NCBI RefSeq assembly: GCF_024124665.1 | Contig: NZ_JAMXSB010000014.1 | Coordinates: forward strand, 62,001-126,000 | Direction: 5' to 3' | From: Pleionea sp. CnH1-48 | GTDB lineage: Bacteria > Pseudomonadota > Gammaproteobacteria > Enterobacterales > Kangiellaceae | DNA length: 64,000 nucleotides | Shown: positions 17,450-25,967 of the stretch, piece by piece | Position numbering within the stretch: position 1 is the stretch's first letter | Layout of the letters: every line of letters begins with the position of its first letter | Notes under the pieces: generated by a model | What the model was told of the DNA's origin: nothing | The model's input: the letters and a program-made list of their open reading frames with translations, nothing else | Database searches by the model: none | Program-made: the position numbers and the translations under genes

Positions 17450-20400
17450 TTAACTTTCGGCTTGAAAATCGGAGGGGGCAACTCTGTATTTTGCTTTAAA
17501 ACACTTTCCAAAATACGAATAGGAAGCGAATCCAACATCCAATGCAACGTTGCTGGCAGGTTGACCGAGGCGCAATAAATCAGCGGCTTTAACCAGACGG
17601 TAGTCGCGTAAATAATGCGTCGGTGTCATATCCAAAAGCGCTTTAAGCTTGCGGAACAACTGTCGCTCACTCATAGCGACTCCTTTCGCGATCTCTGATA
17701 TTCGCAATCCTTCCTGGAAATATAATCCATCAATAACGCTATTTAACTCTTCAATAAATTCCTGCTTTTTTTGATCCCCAACTGAAAGCGCAGTGCTTGA
17801 TTCTGTAGACTCAGCTGGCTTAAAGCTTTGCTCCTGGAAGCTTTTTTGAACAATTTCCCGAATTGACAACAAGTTATCGATTCGAAGAATCAGCTCTTGT
17901 TCGTTAAAAGGTTTGGTCAAATATTCATCGGCCTGGTGTTCCCAGCCTTTCAATCGACTCTTTTGATCTCCACGAGCGGTAAGCAAAATTACCGGGATAT
18001 GGTTAGTCACACTATTCCCACGAATAGTTTTTAGTACTTCATAACCATTCAAACCTGGCATCATAATGTCACTGATAATTAAATCCGGAACTTGCTCGAT
18101 GGCCAACTCAACGCCTTTTTGTCCGTTAGGTGCAGCCATCACGTCGTATTGATTCTTCAAGCAGCTCAATATGTAGCTGGACATGTCTTCGTTATCTTCA
18201 ATAACCAACAACTTAGGGTTCGAGGATCGGCTGGAGGCATCTTGAGATTCACTCTCAACCTCTAAAATTTCGCTCTCCCGGTCCTGAAGGCTGTTAAGCT
18301 CAATGTCAATCAGCTCCTGATTAATAGACTCAATGGCCGTTTTTTCGCAAGCTTCTATTACAATAGGTAAGCTAACGCTGATTGAGGTTCCCTTATCAAC
18401 TTCACTGTGAATATCAATAGTTCCATCATGGCTATCGACTAATTCTTTGACCAGCGCCAAACCAATACCCGCACCTACGACACTGTCGCTTTCTTCACCT
18501 AGCACTCTAAAGTACTTATCGAAAATATGAGGGAGTTTGGCTTCAGGTATGCCAATACCAGTATCCTCGACGCTCATGACAAGATTGTTCTCAGATTTTT
18601 TAACTATCAAGGAGATGCTATTCCCTGATGGAGTATACTTGAGCGCATTTGAAAGCAGGTTGAGTAGAATTTTTTCTATGCTGTCTTGAGTGAGTAGTAA
18701 CTCAATATCGGCCTCAACAGTGTACTTCATGGAAATATTTTTTTCGGAAGCCAGCTGTTCAAAGGACTCCGCAATCAACAGGATAATCTTTGAGGCTGGC
18801 TGCACTCTTTTTTCAACAATAGACTTAACTCTAAAAGTTTGCAGATTAAGTAACTGATCAACCATACGCAATAATCGAAAACCACTTCTTTGAATAACGC
18901 TGAGCTTCCTTTTACTCTGTATAGAATTCTCCTCACTCGACAACATCTGACCCAAAGGCCCCAAAATCAATGTTAAAGGTGTTCTGAATTCATGAGATAT
19001 ATTGGCAAACTCTTCGTTCTTCTTTTCTAGTAATTGTTCTACTTTTTCTTTTTCTACTTTTAACTCCGTTGTTCTTTGCTCTACAACATCTTCAAGGAAC
19101 TCAGCTCGCAAACGCAAAGTTTTTGTTCGATACCATAAGAATGAAATACCTGATACAACCAGAAAAAGAAAATACAGTGTATACGCCCACCAAGTTTTCC
19201 ATGGTGCAGGAGCAACCGATATTGGCAGTGTTAAGGCCTCTTCACTCCAAATACCATTGATAGTTTTTGCTCTTACTTTAAAAACATAATCACCAGGCTC
19301 AAGGTTTGAGTAAGTCACTCTCCGATTCTGAAAGCTGGATTTTATCCAGTTGGGTTCCAGACCTGACAGTTGATATTCGTATTCCAACTTATTGGGAGAC
19401 AAATAGTGCGTTGCTAAGAAATGAAAGCCAATAACGGCTTCTCGATGGCTTAGGTTCACGCTTTCCATATCATTGATATGGTTATCGATAGAAAATCCTT
19501 CGTAATCGACTCGAGGCTCAACAATCTCGCCTAGTCGAGTAAAACTTTGCAATGATATTGTTGGCGGGCTCAGGTTAACTTGAAGCTTCTCAGGAGCCAA
19601 AAGGTTGAATCCATTTCTGCTGCCGAACAGGACTCTTCCATCTGGAAAACTAGCGCTGGCCCCCAGATTGTAGATATTGTTGATAAGCCCGTGCTCAGAA
19701 AGGTAATGCTCAACATCATCGGCTTTCAGGTCAAATTTGAGTAATCCATTGTTCACCGATAATAGCCATAAGGTATTGTCATCATAAGTATGAAACCCAG
19801 CAAAGCCCTCTCGATAGGTAAGCTGGAAGTCATTGGTTCTGTTCTTAACCTCATTTGACACTGGGTCCCATTGAAACACTCCTTGGCTTTCTTCAGTAAA
19901 CCAGACGCCATGATTTTGGGTAACAGCAACGGAATGAACGGCATTATGGTTAAGGTCAGGATTATCCTTCCATAAGTGAAAAAGAGTGCCTGTCTCAGTA
20001 TCCAATCGATGAAGACCTCGACTAGTGCCTACCAATACTGCGCCAGAATCTAACCGTCTTAATACCGAAATACTAAAGCTTTCACCTTCTTCATTAGTAA
20101 TCTTTTGCGCAGACCTTTTATCCATATCAAAGTGGAAGAGGCCTTTGTTTGTCGCCAGCAGCAAAGCCTTATCATAAGGCAGAATATCGAATACAAGAGC
20201 ATTATCAATCAGATGGCCAAACCTTTTTACATCGCCGTTTTTTAGCGAAATAATATCAAGACCTTTATCAGTTCCAATCCAGTAATGATTCTCACCAGCA
20301 GGGAATATTTTGAAAACTTCATTATTCGATAAGCTTTTATTACTGGAAGCGTCATGGGTATAGTGCTTGCAGCTTTTTTCGTTCAGGTTTACAAGAGACA

Positions 20401-21541
20401 GTCCTTTTAAGGTACCAAATAACGCTTGTTCGCTGGATACCGGATAAACACTTCGAATATCATCAGATAACAAGCAAGGTAGACTACTTAAAGAGTTGTT
20501 ATAGCTCCCAAAAGTAAGGTGCAATGGATCAAAGTAATTAACCCCAGCATTGTAAGTTCCAACCCATATGATGCCAGATCGGTCTTGATACAAGCTTAAA
20601 ACCGTCTTATCGCTCAATGAACTGGCATTACTTTTATCAGGTAAAAAATTGAGCACAGGCTCCGAGGGTGACACTCTAAAAAGCCCCCAGTTAAATGTGC
20701 CAACCCAGATATTATTATCACGATCAACTAAGAGGGACAGAATATACGATGCGGCTTTACCTAATTCGACTTTTCTGGCAGCTCCAGTATCAGGATCTAA
20801 GACATAGAGTCCTTTATAAGTGCCGATCCATATTTGTCCAGTATGCGACTGAACCATCGTACGAATAACTGGCTGAGTCTCTATAGGGAGCGGGATGGCT
20901 TCAAATTTTTTATCTTTATAGCGCTTTCGAAAAACACCTTGGCTAGTGCCGACATACAAGTCATTAGACGCAGTCGTCAGCAATGCTCTTGCTTGTTGGG
21001 TTAGACCACCTTCTACTTCAGAGTCGTGACTATAATGAGTAAATTGCTGCTTAACTGTGTCAAAGTAATCTAGCCCTTTGCCTGTAGCTATCCACAAATT
21101 ACTATGAGTATCCGACGTTAATGCCAATACTTTGTTATCACTTAAAGTATTAGTGTCTTTTTCGTTAAATTGAAAATGCTCAAAGTTGCTCGAATCTTTT
21201 CTATAACGGCTCACTCCCTTACCACCGCTAACAACCCATATACTTCCTTGATTATCGACATGTAAAATTCGGATATAGTTTCCAGCTAGGCTACTCGTGA
21301 GCGATGAATTAGCAAAGACAGTATCTAATGAATATCCATTAAACTTAGCCAGGCCTAGCTCTGTTCCAAACCAGATAATACCTTGGTTATCACTCGCTAT
21401 CGAGCGGATAGAGTTATAGGGCAAACCATCAGTGATATCGATAGTCTGAAACTTGAGGTTATGAGAAAAAAGTGTTTGAGAGAAAAAAACCAGTCCAGCT
21501 AGAAATAACTGGACTAGCTTTAGATAACAGTTAGCTTTCAC
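17450..21541 (-). CDS. hybrid two-component system regulator (propeller sensor, kinase, receiver, AraC)
   Basis: A single-chain signalling protein of 1363 residues. It has a signal peptide (about 1-26), two periplasmic seven-bladed-type propeller domains made of repeats with the pattern DxxGxIWxGT (about 30-650), a Y_Y_Y domain (about 715-778) and one membrane segment (783-803). The histidine kinase follows, with His850 in ISHEFRTPLT and ATP-binding N, G1 and G2 boxes (961-1040). Next are a receiver with phospho-acceptor Asp1158 (LIISDIMMPG) and a C-terminal AraC-type DNA-binding domain (about 1265-1363). This architecture is best known from Bacteroidetes polysaccharide-use loci. A 109-residue secreted protein gene ends 7 bases upstream of its start. 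Likely targets are nearby genes, but no binding site was identified. Confidence 0.93.
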   Translation of the reverse strand: MKANCYLKLVQLFLAGLVFFSQTLFSHNLKFQTIDITDGLPYNSIRSIASDNQGIIWFGTELGLAKFNGYSLDTVFANSSLTSSLAGNYIRILHVDNQGSIWVVSGGKGVSRYRKDSSNFEHFQFNEKDTNTLSDNKVLALTSDTHSNLWIATGKGLDYFDTVKQQFTHYSHDSEVEGGLTQQARALLTTASNDLYVGTSQGVFRKRYKDKKFEAIPLPIETQPVIRTMVQSHTGQIWIGTYKGLYVLDPDTGAARKVELGKAASYILSLLVDRDNNIWVGTFNWGLFRVSPSEPVLNFLPDKSNASSLSDKTVLSLYQDRSGIIWVGTYNAGVNYFDPLHLTFGSYNNSLSSLPCLLSDDIRSVYPVSSEQALFGTLKGLSLVNLNEKSCKHYTHDASSNKSLSNNEVFKIFPAGENHYWIGTDKGLDIISLKNGDVKRFGHLIDNALVFDILPYDKALLLATNKGLFHFDMDKRSAQKITNEEGESFSISVLRRLDSGAVLVGTSRGLHRLDTETGTLFHLWKDNPDLNHNAVHSVAVTQNHGVWFTEESQGVFQWDPVSNEVKNRTNDFQLTYREGFAGFHTYDDNTLWLLSVNNGLLKFDLKADDVEHYLSEHGLINNIYNLGASASFPDGRVLFGSRNGFNLLAPEKLQVNLSPPTISLQSFTRLGEIVEPRVDYEGFSIDNHINDMESVNLSHREAVIGFHFLATHYLSPNKLEYEYQLSGLEPNWIKSSFQNRRVTYSNLEPGDYVFKVRAKTINGIWSEEALTLPISVAPAPWKTWWAYTLYFLFLVVSGISFLWYRTKTLRLRAEFLEDVVEQRTTELKVEKEKVEQLLEKKNEEFANISHEFRTPLTLILGPLGQMLSSEENSIQSKRKLSVIQRSGFRLLRMVDQLLNLQTFRVKSIVEKRVQPASKIILLIAESFEQLASEKNISMKYTVEADIELLLTQDSIEKILLNLLSNALKYTPSGNSISLIVKKSENNLVMSVEDTGIGIPEAKLPHIFDKYFRVLGEESDSVVGAGIGLALVKELVDSHDGTIDIHSEVDKGTSISVSLPIVIEACEKTAIESINQELIDIELNSLQDRESEILEVESESQDASSRSSNPKLLVIEDNEDMSSYILSCLKNQYDVMAAPNGQKGVELAIEQVPDLIISDIMMPGLNGYEVLKTIRGNSVTNHIPVILLTARGDQKSRLKGWEHQADEYLTKPFNEQELILRIDNLLSIREIVQKSFQEQSFKPAESTESSTALSVGDQKKQEFIEELNSVIDGLYFQEGLRISEIAKGVAMSERQLFRKLKALLDMTPTHYLRDYRLVKAADLLRLGQPASNVALDVGFASYSYFGKCFKAKYRVAPSDFQAES

Positions 21542-21548
21542 TGAATGA

Positions 21549-21878
21549 CTAGAGAGTGATCACAGGCATGCCATTTTCAATAACGGTTCTCTGCGTTTCA
21601 ATAACACAGCTCGCATTACCATGAGTTTGATTGTCATAATAAATGGAGGTATTGGTTTGGTGAGTCCTATTTAAGATCAGCTTCTCTCCTCTGAAATTAG
21701 AAGGAGGAGGGCACTCTCTTAAATCGTTATAGACTTTTATCTCAAATAGCTCGGTCTTTACACCTTTAATATCTTCATAGTGATAGCTAGCACACTGAAC
21801 ACTGGTTGCAGAAAGTGCTGTCCCATGAAAAATAAGAGCACTGGCTATAGCCGCCCCAACTTTACAATACTTTAACAT
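21549..21878 (-). CDS. small secreted Cys-containing protein preceding the hybrid sensor kinase
   Basis: Not a family I know. The 109-residue product has a signal peptide (about 1-23, cut after ALSA) and leaves a mature domain of about 85 residues with three cysteines (VQCASY, ECPPPS, ASCVIE). The start has a good AGGAG ribosome binding site (TCAGGAGTATAATAA before ATG). The stop codon is only 7 bases before the 1363-residue sensor regulator, so the two genes are very probably one operon. The small protein could be a periplasmic accessory factor or ligand-binding partner of that sensor. This is inferred from position, not from homology. Confidence 0.65.
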   Translation of the reverse strand: MLKYCKVGAAIASALIFHGTALSATSVQCASYHYEDIKGVKTELFEIKVYNDLRECPPPSNFRGEKLILNRTHQTNTSIYYDNQTHGNASCVIETQRTVIENGMPVITL

Positions 21879-22015
21879 TTATTATACTCCTGACTATTTT
21901 GAAAGGTTCCTTGAATACTAACAAAGTGGCATATTTTGCGTCACTCTATCACTTCGCAGCTAGAAATAAAAGTGTTATAGTTCACAAGCTGAGATTGATA
22001 AAAGCGAGAAGAATC

Positions 22016-22633
22016 ATGGGGAAGTTTTTTTTAGGATTGGTGACAGGAAGTTTTCTGACAGTAGTAGCTTACAGTACTTTTAGCTCTGTCGAAGAAGATA
22101 AAAAGCAGGATGAACATACATATATTCAGCAGCCTTTAGCCAACATGCAACGCCAAGAACCAGTTCTTAATATCCAGGAAAAAAAACAAAACATCACTCC
22201 AGTTCTGATAGAGAATCAACATAAGCAGCTCAAAGAAGAAAGTGCAGACTTAGATGAAAACCTGATAAAGCACATTAGGTCCCTCAACGAAGAACAATAT
22301 GTTCAACTCCAGTCTTTTCTTCAAAACTTAGGAAAAAAGACATCCAAAGAAAGATTCATAAGTGAATCCACTAAATCAACTTCTTCTCTTGAACGTCAGT
22401 CGGAATTGGAATATTCCTTCTATCAGAATGCAAGCCTTAAAGACCTCGGAGTATTGAAATCTATCGATTGTAGGACCAGCATCTGCCTAGTTCAAATTAC
22501 TGCTCCAATCGATACAAAGTTAATGCCTTCAAATTTAATGGACTGGGTAATGCCTGAAGCGATAGAAATTAATTCGACCGGAGATGAAGAAAATCCTGAA
22601 CAGCTAATTGAGCTTTATATTTCTATGGAGTAG
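22016..22633 (+). CDS. membrane-anchored hypothetical protein with a DCRTSICLV motif
   Basis: The product of 205 residues has an N-terminal hydrophobic anchor (about 3-20, MGKFFLGLVTGSF), a charged Glu/Lys/Gln-rich linker, and a small C-terminal domain. That domain contains DCRTSICLVQIT, a two-cysteine pattern seen in many unassigned proteobacterial envelope proteins. I chose the ATG at 22016, preceded by a GAGAAG stretch; the frame is open to a TTG at 21899, but that extension looks non-coding. It is divergent from the gene at 21549-21878, with a short shared promoter region. Function unknown; an envelope location is likely. Confidence 0.6.
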   Translation: MGKFFLGLVTGSFLTVVAYSTFSSVEEDKKQDEHTYIQQPLANMQRQEPVLNIQEKKQNITPVLIENQHKQLKEESADLDENLIKHIRSLNEEQYVQLQSFLQNLGKKTSKERFISESTKSTSSLERQSELEYSFYQNASLKDLGVLKSIDCRTSICLVQITAPIDTKLMPSNLMDWVMPEAIEINSTGDEENPEQLIELYISME

Positions 22634-22748
22634 TTAGAGTATTACTCTCAACTCGATAGTACTTTCTATCAAGTTAATAACTTTTTTAGTCTCAGTATTC
22701 AACCCTCTTTTAATTATTATCATTTTTAATTGATAACCTTTCTTTTAA

Positions 22749-22814
22749 TCAATTAAAACTCCCGGTCACTTTGAAGACAGTATAGAGCGCAACAATCACT
22801 AGTAATTTTCCCAT
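22749..22814 (-). CDS. possible 21-codon small membrane peptide gene
   Basis: A tiny frame, MGKLLVIVALYTVFKVTGSF plus Asn, is preceded by AGGAG ten bases before its ATG. Its ends resemble the hydrophobic N terminus of the neighbouring plus-strand protein (MGKFF ... VTGSF). It could be a small membrane peptide, a leader, or a truncated copy of such an N terminus. The hydrophobic pattern and ribosome binding site are the only evidence. Confidence 0.3.
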   Translation of the reverse strand: MGKLLVIVALYTVFKVTGSFN

Positions 22815-22917
22815 TCTTATCTAACTCCTGATCATTCCGATATGGGAAGTTCTCTTAGCACTAAACATACGCATTGACACACTATAGCTTACCGAACTTT
22901 GCTACAACTTTTAAAAC

Positions 22918-23331
22918 TCAACGACTTTTTAGCAGCAATTTCATTAACTGCCTAAAAACAAAGTAAACGACTAAGGTATTAAGAATAAAGCCAAAATAAA
23001 ATGCCGCCTTGATAAGAAGTTTGCTACCACAATCATCTAGACATGCTAAAAATGGAGTATCAAACCAAGGAAATGACCAAGGCAAAGAGCCATAGTAAGT
23101 AAACTTGTATAGCAGTTCATTGAAACCAGTGGAAACTTTGGAGTAGAAGTAGAAAAGACTGCCAATGAACATAATTATGACAATTTCTTTCTTATTCAAA
23201 TGTATTTCCTTACGATCAGCGCTCTCCTGCATCAAGAGACCCGATGACCTTACAAAACCTATACTGACCACCACCGCTGACATTGTACCCACAACCAGAC
23301 GGTACTTGTTTACGATAGCCGCCCTACTCAT
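22918..23331 (-). CDS. small multi-pass membrane protein, unknown
   Basis: Unrecognised. The 137-residue product has about three hydrophobic segments: near residues 13-30, 49-62 and 105-125. A loop between the second and third contains FLACLDDCGSK with two cysteines. The gene lies 10 bases after the 78-residue gene on the same strand and may be the last gene of a three-gene set. Its base composition is visibly A/T-rich compared with the core genes around the window, as for all small genes in this region. No function can be proposed. Confidence 0.5.
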   Translation of the reverse strand: MSRAAIVNKYRLVVGTMSAVVVSIGFVRSSGLLMQESADRKEIHLNKKEIVIIMFIGSLFYFYSKVSTGFNELLYKFTYYGSLPWSFPWFDTPFLACLDDCGSKLLIKAAFYFGFILNTLVVYFVFRQLMKLLLKSR

Positions 23332-23341
23332 GCCATCTAAA

Positions 23342-23578
23342 TTAATCTCTCTCTTCGACTAAAATTGACTCTAGAAGAGGTAAACTTGCTCCTCTTTCAA
23401 GCTCCTCAAGATAGATGCCTTTTAGGACCTTAAATGCCTCATCATAAGATACAAGTAACTCAGTAATATTTTCCGGATCACTCAAAGTCTCGGATTTGAG
23501 CAAAGCCTCAAACCTATTAATACTCTCATAGACAGATTGCACTGCAACCAAAAGAGTGTCCCTATCTATAATGGGCAT
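23342..23578 (-). CDS. small acidic helical protein, unknown
   Basis: Unrecognised. The 78-residue product is acidic and predicted almost wholly helical, with no signal peptide or membrane segment, so it is probably cytoplasmic. Its first codons overlap by 13 bases the end of an open frame upstream (23566-23766). Such overlap suggests translational coupling with a gene that is now truncated or uses a rare start. It is followed after 10 bases by a small membrane protein gene. Small acidic cytoplasmic proteins of this kind are common as immunity proteins, but nothing here proves that role. Confidence 0.5.
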   Translation of the reverse strand: MPIIDRDTLLVAVQSVYESINRFEALLKSETLSDPENITELLVSYDEAFKVLKGIYLEELERGASLPLLESILVEERD

Positions 23579-23766
23579 TTTTTTAGTTTACCTCTCTGCT
23601 TCTCGATATTAACAAGCAACTGATCTATTAACAGTTTGAAATTAGCTACTGACATAGGATAGTCAGGAATAATCGAATAGCGTGTTGTTTGATTCCGGTC
23701 ATGTAGCCATCTTAAGTTATTAGTGTGCAGAATATAGCTGATAATATTCAGAATAGCACTTTCACT
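23566..23766 (-). pseudogene. truncated gene or gene with a non-standard start (66 codons)
   Basis: An open frame of 66 codons with a protein-like sequence (for example NNLRWLHDRNQTTRYSIIPD and NFKLLIDQLLVN) ends with TAG inside the start of the next gene. Upstream it runs straight into a TAA, with no ATG, GTG or TTG start near the beginning. The only ATG is at about codon 37. The gene therefore looks 5'-truncated, perhaps by the rearrangement that placed the TonB-domain gene next to it. The overlap with the downstream gene supports past or present coding function. Confidence 0.45.
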
Positions 23767-23774
23767 TTATGCCA

Positions 23775-24170
23775 CTACTTTTCAAATGAAAATGTCATCG
23801 TATAGCTTAACTCTTGTTTTGAAGCCTCTCCATACTGAGGTTCAAAATGCCACTTGGGAATCGTTTTAGCTACTGTTCTTTTAAAAGCATCTCCGGGGCA
23901 AGACTCACCAAAACGTAAGTCGTAAGCTTTTCCATGCTCATTAACCTTAAAATAAACTTTTACCCAACCGCTTTGTTTCTTGTAAGCTTGTCTTTTAGGG
24001 TAGGGAGCTGCGGTAACTTTTATCGGTTCTGCAACTTCCAAGTTTTTCTCTCCGGTATATTCTGGTGGCTCGCCGCACTCAACGGGGCCGCTCTTAAGAT
24101 GCGCACAACTTGTAACTAAAAATACTGTTGATAATAGAAGTAATACCTTCACTGATTTATCCTTATTCAA
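23775..24170 (-). CDS. lipoprotein with TonB C-terminal-like domain
   Basis: The 131-residue product has a lipoprotein signal peptide with lipobox VTSC (Cys22 as the probable acylated residue). The mature part contains the TonB-family C-terminal fold: YPKRQAYKKQSGWVKVYFKV followed by NEHGKAYDLRF and a final beta strand TMTFSFEK. It lacks the proline-rich spacer and membrane anchor of true TonB. It is therefore more like the stand-alone TonB-domain lipoproteins of marine gammaproteobacteria, whose partner is unknown. It lies in the cluster of small genes between the RHS loci, 69 bases after the 145-residue membrane protein gene. Confidence 0.65.
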   Translation of the reverse strand: MNKDKSVKVLLLLSTVFLVTSCAHLKSGPVECGEPPEYTGEKNLEVAEPIKVTAAPYPKRQAYKKQSGWVKVYFKVNEHGKAYDLRFGESCPGDAFKRTVAKTIPKWHFEPQYGEASKQELSYTMTFSFEK

Positions 24171-24239
24171 TCACTATTTCAATAAAAATCCGAGTAACAC
24201 TCGGCGATAAAATAATTAGCCTTACTAAATGATATTTTA

Positions 24240-24677
24240 TTAATTTTCTTCAGATACTTTGTGAAGCTTCAGCGCCCCTATCTTGGACAAAGTATACATT
24301 AAAGCAAATGGAAGAAAGAAGCATACAACCGCTGCATATTTAACATCAAAGTTAAAATATAAGCTCGCCATATAAACACTAAAAATCACTAAGCCACTTA
24401 TGGTATAAGCAATGATATTTATCTCGGCCATTAAATATGGCGGAGCGAGGATAGCGTTGGCATAAACGAACATTGCCGTATTCTTTATGCTTAACTCGGC
24501 AGTGTCATGCTTTTTCTCTCGAACAAAAAACTCGAGCGACAAGTGAATTAAAATAGGTAGTGCTATCAATAAAGTTAGCACAGTAATATTCTGATCTTCT
24601 ATATAACTCCAATACATAATGGAACAAAATAGTAAGTATGGATTTATAAAAACAGACTTTAACTTTATGTTACTCAC
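24240..24677 (-). CDS. multi-pass membrane protein, unknown
   Basis: Unrecognised. The 145-residue product has about four hydrophobic segments (near 8-24, 31-46, 65-100 and 108-135) separated by short charged loops, one containing FVREKKHD. The gene follows the 89-residue zinc-ribbon membrane protein gene after 14 bases and is probably the third gene of an operon that starts at 25389. The sequence is strongly A/T-rich. There is no enzymatic motif; it could be an immunity-like or stress membrane protein, but this is only a guess from the setting. Confidence 0.5.
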   Translation of the reverse strand: MSNIKLKSVFINPYLLFCSIMYWSYIEDQNITVLTLLIALPILIHLSLEFFVREKKHDTAELSIKNTAMFVYANAILAPPYLMAEINIIAYTISGLVIFSVYMASLYFNFDVKYAAVVCFFLPFALMYTLSKIGALKLHKVSEEN

Positions 24678-24691
24678 CTCGATGTGCTTCC

Positions 24692-24961
24692 TTAAGGTTC
24701 ATTTTTAGAGGTAATAGATGGATTAACATACATTAAAATCAGAGCAGACAATATGTTAACAATAATGCCTAAATTCGCTTCCAAGTAGCTTGATGACAAG
24801 TACAACACAACCGCAAAAATGAATACATTGTAAAAAATCCTAGAGGACCGAAAAACAGATACACCGCACTTTTTACATTTAATCTCTGAAAAAGCATTCA
24901 GCATTAAGTTTTCAAAGTAGCTCACTGTTTTACTTGTGCAACTAGGGCATTTTATCGCCAT
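24692..24961 (-). CDS. small zinc-ribbon membrane protein
   Basis: The 89-residue product begins with a zinc-ribbon: CPSC (Cys5, Cys8) and, about 20 residues later, CKKC (Cys29, Cys32). Two hydrophobic segments follow (about 43-58 and 62-80). The arrangement resembles small cytoplasmic-zinc-ribbon membrane proteins encoded next to other small membrane genes, function unknown. It lies 23 bases after the ankyrin-like gene and 14 bases before the four-helix membrane protein gene, all on the minus strand, so the three are likely co-transcribed. Confidence 0.55.
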   Translation of the reverse strand: MAIKCPSCTSKTVSYFENLMLNAFSEIKCKKCGVSVFRSSRIFYNVFIFAVVLYLSSSYLEANLGIIVNILSALILMYVNPSITSKNEP

Positions 24962-24984
24962 ATTCGACTCTCCTTTAATCGCTA

Positions 24985-25389
24985 CTATTTTTCTTCAAAC
25001 AATCTTACTAATACATCTTGAAGGATTTTATCGTCTTTTGTCGATTCTAAGGCTATCGCCTTTTGTTCTTCGGAATAGTCTGCTTTTAGCAAAGGTAATA
25101 TTTCAACCCGCCCATTTCTGATAGCCATCATAAGAGTAAAGCTTCTCGGATCTCCTGTTGGGTCTAAGTCTTTATCGACATAAGTAGGGTCTGCTCCTCT
25201 CCAAATTAAAAACTCGACTCTTTTATTTGAAATATAGCTTTCTTTACGACCTAATTCGTAACTAAGCGCTTTATTAGGTTCTTCCAATAACTGATAAATG
25301 CCACCTAGTTGCATGACAGCCATTACCAGTAAGATTGAAAGTATTATGAAGTATTTCTTAGTAAATGCTTCTCTCAATTTTCCTTTCAA
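24985..25389 (-). CDS. membrane-anchored protein with an ankyrin-like repeat
   Basis: The 134-residue product has a hydrophobic anchor at about residues 13-29. Beyond it is one recognisable ankyrin-like unit: FLIWRGADPTYVDKD, then SFTLMMAIRNGRVEILPLLKAD. One repeat is fewer than needed for a stable ankyrin stack, so this is either a short divergent array or a fragment. It heads the set of three small minus-strand genes down to 24240. Single-pass ankyrin proteins are frequent among orphan genes beside RHS and other toxin loci, but no specific role can be assigned. Confidence 0.5.
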   Translation of the reverse strand: MKGKLREAFTKKYFIILSILLVMAVMQLGGIYQLLEEPNKALSYELGRKESYISNKRVEFLIWRGADPTYVDKDLDPTGDPRSFTLMMAIRNGRVEILPLLKADYSEEQKAIALESTKDDKILQDVLVRLFEEK

Positions 25390-25667
25390 TTTATTTTTAA
25401 CTCCACATATTAATATATCGCATAGACTATGCTTTTAATGTTTTCGCTTATTTTATGGAAAGAAATTAACAGACAAAGCTCCTTCTCTTGTTTACTCACT
25501 CCTTATTACTAGCATATTGAGTAAAACTGAAATTATCAATTCGCCTCAAACAACCGCTGCACTTAATAAACTTAACTTATCTAGAACTTTAGGTTTGATA
25601 AATACAGCGGCTAAGATGTATCAAGCTACTAATTATAGCTTTGCTACCATTTGCAAACTCTAAGTAA

Positions 25668-25952
25668 CTAGGAGCTTTCTGATTCTTGTCGAGTTTTAAC
25701 TTCATTAAGAACATCATTATAGATGTCTTCATCATTCACATGTGGAGTTATCCAAATTCTCTTTAGATGATCTACCTGATAAGAGTAAGGAATGCCTTTC
25801 TTATCAAGTAAATGCTTAATGTCATTCACTAACTCGCTATTTGAATAACTATAGCTTGGATAAAGTTTAACCTGGCTTTCTAAGTAAAGATAGCTTGCTC
25901 CAAATGCCAAGCCTACTCCAAGGAAAAAACATAAAATACAATTCAATTTCAT
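25668..25952 (-). CDS. small exported protein directly downstream of RHS gene 2 (candidate cognate protein)
   Basis: The 94-residue product has an N-terminal hydrophobic segment (about 4-25) that is either a signal peptide or an anchor. A small alpha/beta domain follows (LVNDIKHLLDKKGIPYSY, then RIWITPHVNDEDIYND). Its start is 15 bases after the stop codon of the 1395-residue RHS gene on the same strand, exactly where RHS toxins keep their immunity gene. Export would suit an effector that acts in the periplasm. I do not recognise the domain, and the pairing is inferred from position. Confidence 0.5.
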   Translation of the reverse strand: MKLNCILCFFLGVGLAFGASYLYLESQVKLYPSYSYSNSELVNDIKHLLDKKGIPYSYQVDHLKRIWITPHVNDEDIYNDVLNEVKTRQESESS

Positions 25953-25967
25953 AAATATACTCTCTGA

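Noticed and set aside
25440-25663. Open plus-strand frame ending near 25663, opposite the small-gene cluster
   Set aside because: It reads somewhat protein-like at its end but has only weak starts (TTG) and no ribosome binding site; evidence is too thin to call a gene.
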